A stretch of 64,000 nucleotides of DNA from the NCBI GenBank assembly GCA_965248635.1, contig OZ252114.1, forward strand, positions 1,798,001 to 1,862,000. Reading direction: 5' to 3'. This DNA is from CBDAPI01 sp965248635 (lineage in GTDB: Bacteria > Acidobacteriota > UBA6911 > RPQK01 > CBDAPI01). Both the position numbers and the translations under genes were made by a program. Below, in pieces: positions 61,211 to 64,000 of this stretch. The notes under the pieces were generated by a model. That model was given only the letters and a program-made list of their open reading frames with translations, was not told where the DNA came from and made no database searches. Position 1 is the stretch's first letter. Each line of letters starts with the position of its first letter.

Positions 61211-62574
61211 TCTCGATCGAAGGCCAGATTCTCAAATCGCGTCCACTTGGCAATAAAGGCGAGTTTGACCGCTCCGGTGGGCCCGTTTCGCTGTTTTGCA
61301 ATGATGATCTCAGCCACTCCCGGCTGGTCTTCCAGGTCCTCCGCCCTCTTGTACATATCTTCTCGATAAATAAAAAGGACGACGTCCGCATCCTGCTCGA
61401 TCGATCCCGATTCACGCAGGTCGGAGAGTTGTGGCCTGCCCATCTGGCGGCCCTTTCTCTGTTCGGGTGCGCGACTCAGCTGGGAGAGGGCCACAACCGG
61501 GATGTTGAGCTCTTTGGCGAGGCCTTTCAGTGACCGGCTGATGGCCGAGATCTCACGTTCCCTGTTATCGGATCTCCTTCCTCCAGCGGACGGAGACATC
61601 AGTTGAAGATAGTCTACGATCAGGAGGTCGAGACCATGCTCCGCTTTGAGCCGGCGCGCTCTGGACCTCATTTCCATGACGGTAGTCCCGGCCGAGTCAT
61701 CGATGAAGATCTTGGCCTGGTCGAGATGGCCCATCGTCGCAGCCAGCTCGGTCCAGTCTCCCTTAGAAAGACGTCCCGAGCGCAGCTTGTGACTGTCAAT
61801 TCGGGCGTGGGAACAAAGCAATCGGGTGACGAGCTGGAAAGAGCTCATCTCCAGACTGAAGATACCCACCGAATGGTGGCCAAGCGCAGAGTATTGCCCG
61901 ATATTCAAGGCCAGGCTGGTCTTTCCAAGTCCCGGGCGCGCCGCGATAATGATCAGATCCGTTTTTTGAAACCCCGAAGTTAAGGCATCCAGATCGGTGT
62001 AGCCGGTGCCGATTCCGGTGATCAGCGATTTCTGCTCGTAAAAGGATTGGATTTGCTTGTAGGCATCGGGAAGAATGTGCCCGAGCTTCACGAAGCCACT
62101 CTCGATTCGTTGCTGGCTGACTTCAAAGATGGATCGCTCTGCCTCTTCCAGCAGATCGGTGGCATCTAGGTCGTCGGTGTAGCTCTGCTCCAGGATCTTG
62201 TAAGCAGCATGAATGAGCTTCCGCTGGACCGACTTCTCCTTGACGATCCTGGCGTAGTGTTCAATGTTGGCCAGCCTGGGGACGCCGTCGAGAAGGGAAG
62301 AGATGTACGATGCCCCTCCGATCTCCTGAAGGTGGCTCCCTTTTTCCAGCTCGGAACGCAGGGTCACGGCGTCGATCGCCTTTTGCGCAGCTGACAATGA
62401 TGACATGCTGGCAAAGACTGTCTGGTGGGCGCGGACATGGAAGTCTTCGATGTGGAGGAGGCCTGCGGCCTGATCGAAGAGCTGATTATCCAGCAGGACA
62501 GCTCCCAGAACAGCCCGTTCCGCTTCGGCGCTGTGAGGAAGAACCTTCTCGAGAGTTATGTCCGGAGCCGCCAT
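61207..62574 (-). CDS. dnaB: Replicative DNA helicase DnaB
   Basis: 455 residues with the N-terminal helical domain (PHSAEAERAVLGAVLLDNQL) and the RecA-type motor: Walker A ARPGLGKTSLALNIGQ, Walker B LLIVDYLQLMSP and the DnaB motif QLSRAPEQRKGRQMGRPQLS. It unwinds DNA ahead of the replication fork as a hexamer. The arrangement rpsF-rplI-dnaB-alr is common in several phyla. No intein or insertion is visible. Confidence 0.96.
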   Translation of the reverse strand: MAAPDITLEKVLPHSAEAERAVLGAVLLDNQLFDQAAGLLHIEDFHVRAHQTVFASMSSLSAAQKAIDAVTLRSELEKGSHLQEIGGASYISSLLDGVPRLANIEHYARIVKEKSVQRKLIHAAYKILEQSYTDDLDATDLLEEAERSIFEVSQQRIESGFVKLGHILPDAYKQIQSFYEQKSLITGIGTGYTDLDALTSGFQKTDLIIIAARPGLGKTSLALNIGQYSALGHHSVGIFSLEMSSFQLVTRLLCSHARIDSHKLRSGRLSKGDWTELAATMGHLDQAKIFIDDSAGTTVMEMRSRARRLKAEHGLDLLIVDYLQLMSPSAGGRRSDNREREISAISRSLKGLAKELNIPVVALSQLSRAPEQRKGRQMGRPQLSDLRESGSIEQDADVVLFIYREDMYKRAEDLEDQPGVAEIIIAKQRNGPTGAVKLAFIAKWTRFENLAFDRE

Positions 62575-62673
62575 GCTGACCGCAGTGAAAAAAGACCAGT
62601 CTAAGCAGGTAAACGTGGGAGCCGCGAGACTGATGGTCCCATACTAACCAGCCCTTAGACCTGGAATCAAGGT

Positions 62674-62727
62674 GCGAGGAACAAGGAACGAGAAACAAAA
62701 GAACGAGGAACGAGGAACGAGGAACGC
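62674..62727. repeat. GGAACGA heptamer tandem array
   Basis: GAGGAACAAGGAACGAGAAAC and a following run of GGAACGA units fill the gap between dnaB and rplI. Same family of words as the repeats near 10.1 kb (complement GTTCC). Confidence 0.7.
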
Positions 62728-62732
62728 GTTTG

Positions 62733-63392
62733 TCAGTCGTCGGTCTTGTCTTGTTCTGTGGAGCCTTCCACTGCTGCCGCTTCTACGTCGGCAGAAGAAC
62801 CGTCCGTGCCCTCCAGCACCTCCGCCGGCAGGGCTTCCTTCTGAGCTTCCAGCTCTTCCTCGGCATCCTTGAGGAGGCTCTCCACGCCGCTGACAATTCC
62901 GGCGCTCTCATCAGTTCCCTGTTTGAGAATATTGGCGAAGGGCTCGTCCTCTTCGAGAACCACGGAGACGAGCAACTCCAGCTTGACTTCAGGGTGGGGA
63001 TGAATCTCAACCGAAAAGTTTCCGATCGACTTCATCGGATGCTCCAGATCGATCCTTCGGCGATCCAGGTTGAAGCCCTTCTCTTCAAGCAGATCAGCCA
63101 GGTCTTTGGCGGTTACAGAGCCGAACAGGGCTCCTGTTTCACCCGCCTTGCGGCTGAGGACAAGATGAAGCTGCTTCAATTCCTGAGCCACAATCTCGGC
63201 ATCTTCTTTGACTCTGGATTCTTTCCTTGCCAGAGCTGCCCGCTGTTGCTCTACCATTTTCAGGTTCGTGGAGGTAGCCGCAACCGCAAAGCCCTTCGGT
63301 ATCAAATAGTTCCGTCCATAGCCGGATGCCACGGTGACAACGTCACCTTGTCTTCCCAGGTGGAGTACATCATTGATTAGCACTAATTGCAT
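62733..63392 (-). CDS. rplI: 50S ribosomal protein L9 with long acidic C-terminal tail
   Basis: Start at ATG 63392 (MQLVLINDVLHLGRQGDVVT) with the L9 signature VASGYGRNYLIPKGFA. The two globular domains and connecting helix take residues 1-150 and end near VVLEEDEPF. A further ~65 residues (ESAGIVSGVESLLKDAEEEL, then EGTDGSSADVEAAAVEGS) are acidic, Ala-rich and probably disordered. L9 is normally about 150 residues, so the tail is unusual but similar extensions exist. The GTG or ATG at 63422 upstream is not conserved-looking. Confidence 0.95.
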   Translation of the reverse strand: MQLVLINDVLHLGRQGDVVTVASGYGRNYLIPKGFAVAATSTNLKMVEQQRAALARKESRVKEDAEIVAQELKQLHLVLSRKAGETGALFGSVTAKDLADLLEEKGFNLDRRRIDLEHPMKSIGNFSVEIHPHPEVKLELLVSVVLEEDEPFANILKQGTDESAGIVSGVESLLKDAEEELEAQKEALPAEVLEGTDGSSADVEAAAVEGSTEQDKTDD

Positions 63393-63455
63393 GGCAACCC
63401 TTCTCCAGAAGGCAGGACACAAACTGCCGTGACTCTCGGGGTAGTGTTTGGAAAC

Positions 63456-63917
63456 TCAGACTTCTTGCTCTCTTTTTCCGTCAGCCGCCACGGTGGTGGC
63501 TTTGGGAGTCGGCTGCGCTGCTGTATCGGGGCCGGTCTGGCCTGGCTCCTTTGCCGCATCCTTTCGCTGATCTCTTTTCTTTCTGCGCTCGTCCCGGTGA
63601 GCAATCGTCTTCTGGATACGTTTGTCAGTGCCGTCCGCCCTGATGGTCAAGAAACGGATGACCGAATCGGTCACTTTGAACCGGCGTTCCAGTTCCGCGA
63701 CAGCCTTGGCTTGTTCCTCTTCGACGAGCAGAAAGACGTAGGTTCCCTCGGTGTACTTCTTGACGGGGAAGGCAAGCCGCCTTCTCACCCATTTCTCAAC
63801 GCCGAGGACTTTGGCTCCCATTTCTTCTGCCGCGACTTTGTAACCATCGATGGTATCTTCCAGATCGGTGTCGGGCAGATCGGGAGCGAGAACGAAAACG
63901 ATTTCGTATCGCCTCAT
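63456..63917 (-). CDS. rpsF: 30S ribosomal protein S6 with C-terminal extension
   Basis: Start ATG 63917 (MRRYEIVFVLAPDLPDTDLE), ribosome site GGAGG 8-9 nt upstream. The S6 core is complete by about residue 100 (VTDSVIRFLTIRADG). The last ~50 residues are Lys/Ala/Pro-rich (ERRKKRDQRKDAAKEPGQTG). The gene is followed after 63 bp by rplI; the S18 gene (rpsR) that usually lies between them is absent here. Confidence 0.95.
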   Translation of the reverse strand: MRRYEIVFVLAPDLPDTDLEDTIDGYKVAAEEMGAKVLGVEKWVRRRLAFPVKKYTEGTYVFLLVEEEQAKAVAELERRFKVTDSVIRFLTIRADGTDKRIQKTIAHRDERRKKRDQRKDAAKEPGQTGPDTAAQPTPKATTVAADGKREQEV

Positions 63918-63982
63918 GGACAAATTCCTCCTTTGTACTCCCCTTCCATAAGTAGTAAGTACTCTACTCCAAAAAAACGCTC

Positions 63983-63991
63983 ATTTTAGCA
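63983..63991 (-). promoter_or_regulatory. Candidate extended -10 promoter of the rpsF operon
   Basis: On the minus strand the sequence TGCTAAAAT (TG-n-TAAAAT) lies about 66 bp upstream of the rpsF start, in an AT-rich stretch. No -35 can be judged because the window ends. Confidence 0.4.
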
Positions 63992-64000
63992 CATGGCTGG

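Noticed and set aside
1..64000. CRISPR array
   Set aside because: No regularly spaced repeat-spacer pattern and no cas-like protein was seen. The only tandem repeats are 7-mers without spacers.
1..64000. Reassigned TGA codon in this organism
   Set aside because: TGA is used as a normal stop in many intact genes here (for example the SSS symporter at 2812 and the 54-aa peptide), so two in-frame TGAs are better explained as mutations.

Overview
The window looks like a chromosomal segment of a GC-rich (roughly 55-60%) member of the Acidobacteriota, probably from a metagenome assembly. This is inferred from gene content: a bacillithiol enzyme (BshC), large secreted PIG-L deacetylases, zinc-ribbon Ser/Thr kinases with TolB/TPR or CHASE2 sensor parts, the matching 'kinase-partner' ECF sigma factors, and an rpsF-rplI-dnaB-alr block. 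I ran no database search, so the phylum is an inference.

Layout. (1) 1-11 kb is mostly intact chromosome: a lactate-racemase-like protein, a two-gene symporter unit (54-aa membrane peptide plus SSS symporter), a secreted PIG-L deacetylase, bshC, a secreted S9 peptidase, a STAS protein and a small conserved protein. (2) 11-16 kb is a junction zone with a deleted gene copy, a MITE, an IS1380 fragment and an ISAzo13 element. (3) 16-33 kb is a nested stack of insertion sequences. An IS21 sits inside an IS481, which sits upstream of a cupin gene. A second IS21 sits inside an IS3, which sits inside a second cupin gene. A second IS481 sits inside the remnant of an IS1-like element that truncated a beta-lactamase-family gene. 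Target duplications can be read for the two IS21, the two IS481 and the 21.6-25.6 kb IS3, so the order of events can be reconstructed. (4) 33-47 kb is a gene-fragment zone: pieces of a DUF4062 protein, a zinc-binding ABC lipoprotein, an integrase, HU, a potassium channel, a SpoIIE phosphatase and both ends of a broken comM/yifB-like gene. Among these are whole or near-whole SLC13 transporter, CBS, Cache-sensor and methyltransferase genes. (5) 47-60 kb is a coherent TRAP-transport locus of the TPAT type (TPR protein, TatT lipoprotein, DctP/TatP binding protein, fused DctQM). It is flanked by two copies of a kinase-plus-sigma regulatory pair and a second, frameshifted DctP. (6) 60-64 kb is housekeeping: alr, dnaB, rplI, rpsF.

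How it fits together. The TRAP operon probably imports a small ligand captured by the DctP/TatT pair, under control of membrane kinases and ECF-like sigma factors. The symporter, PIG-L protein and BshC lie together and suggest, without proving it, a link between an extracytoplasmic amidase/deacetylase, import of its product, and bacillithiol synthesis. Single-base indels are frequent from 15 to 52 kb and rare in the flanks. Genuine decay of accessory DNA is the simplest reading; assembly indels are the alternative.
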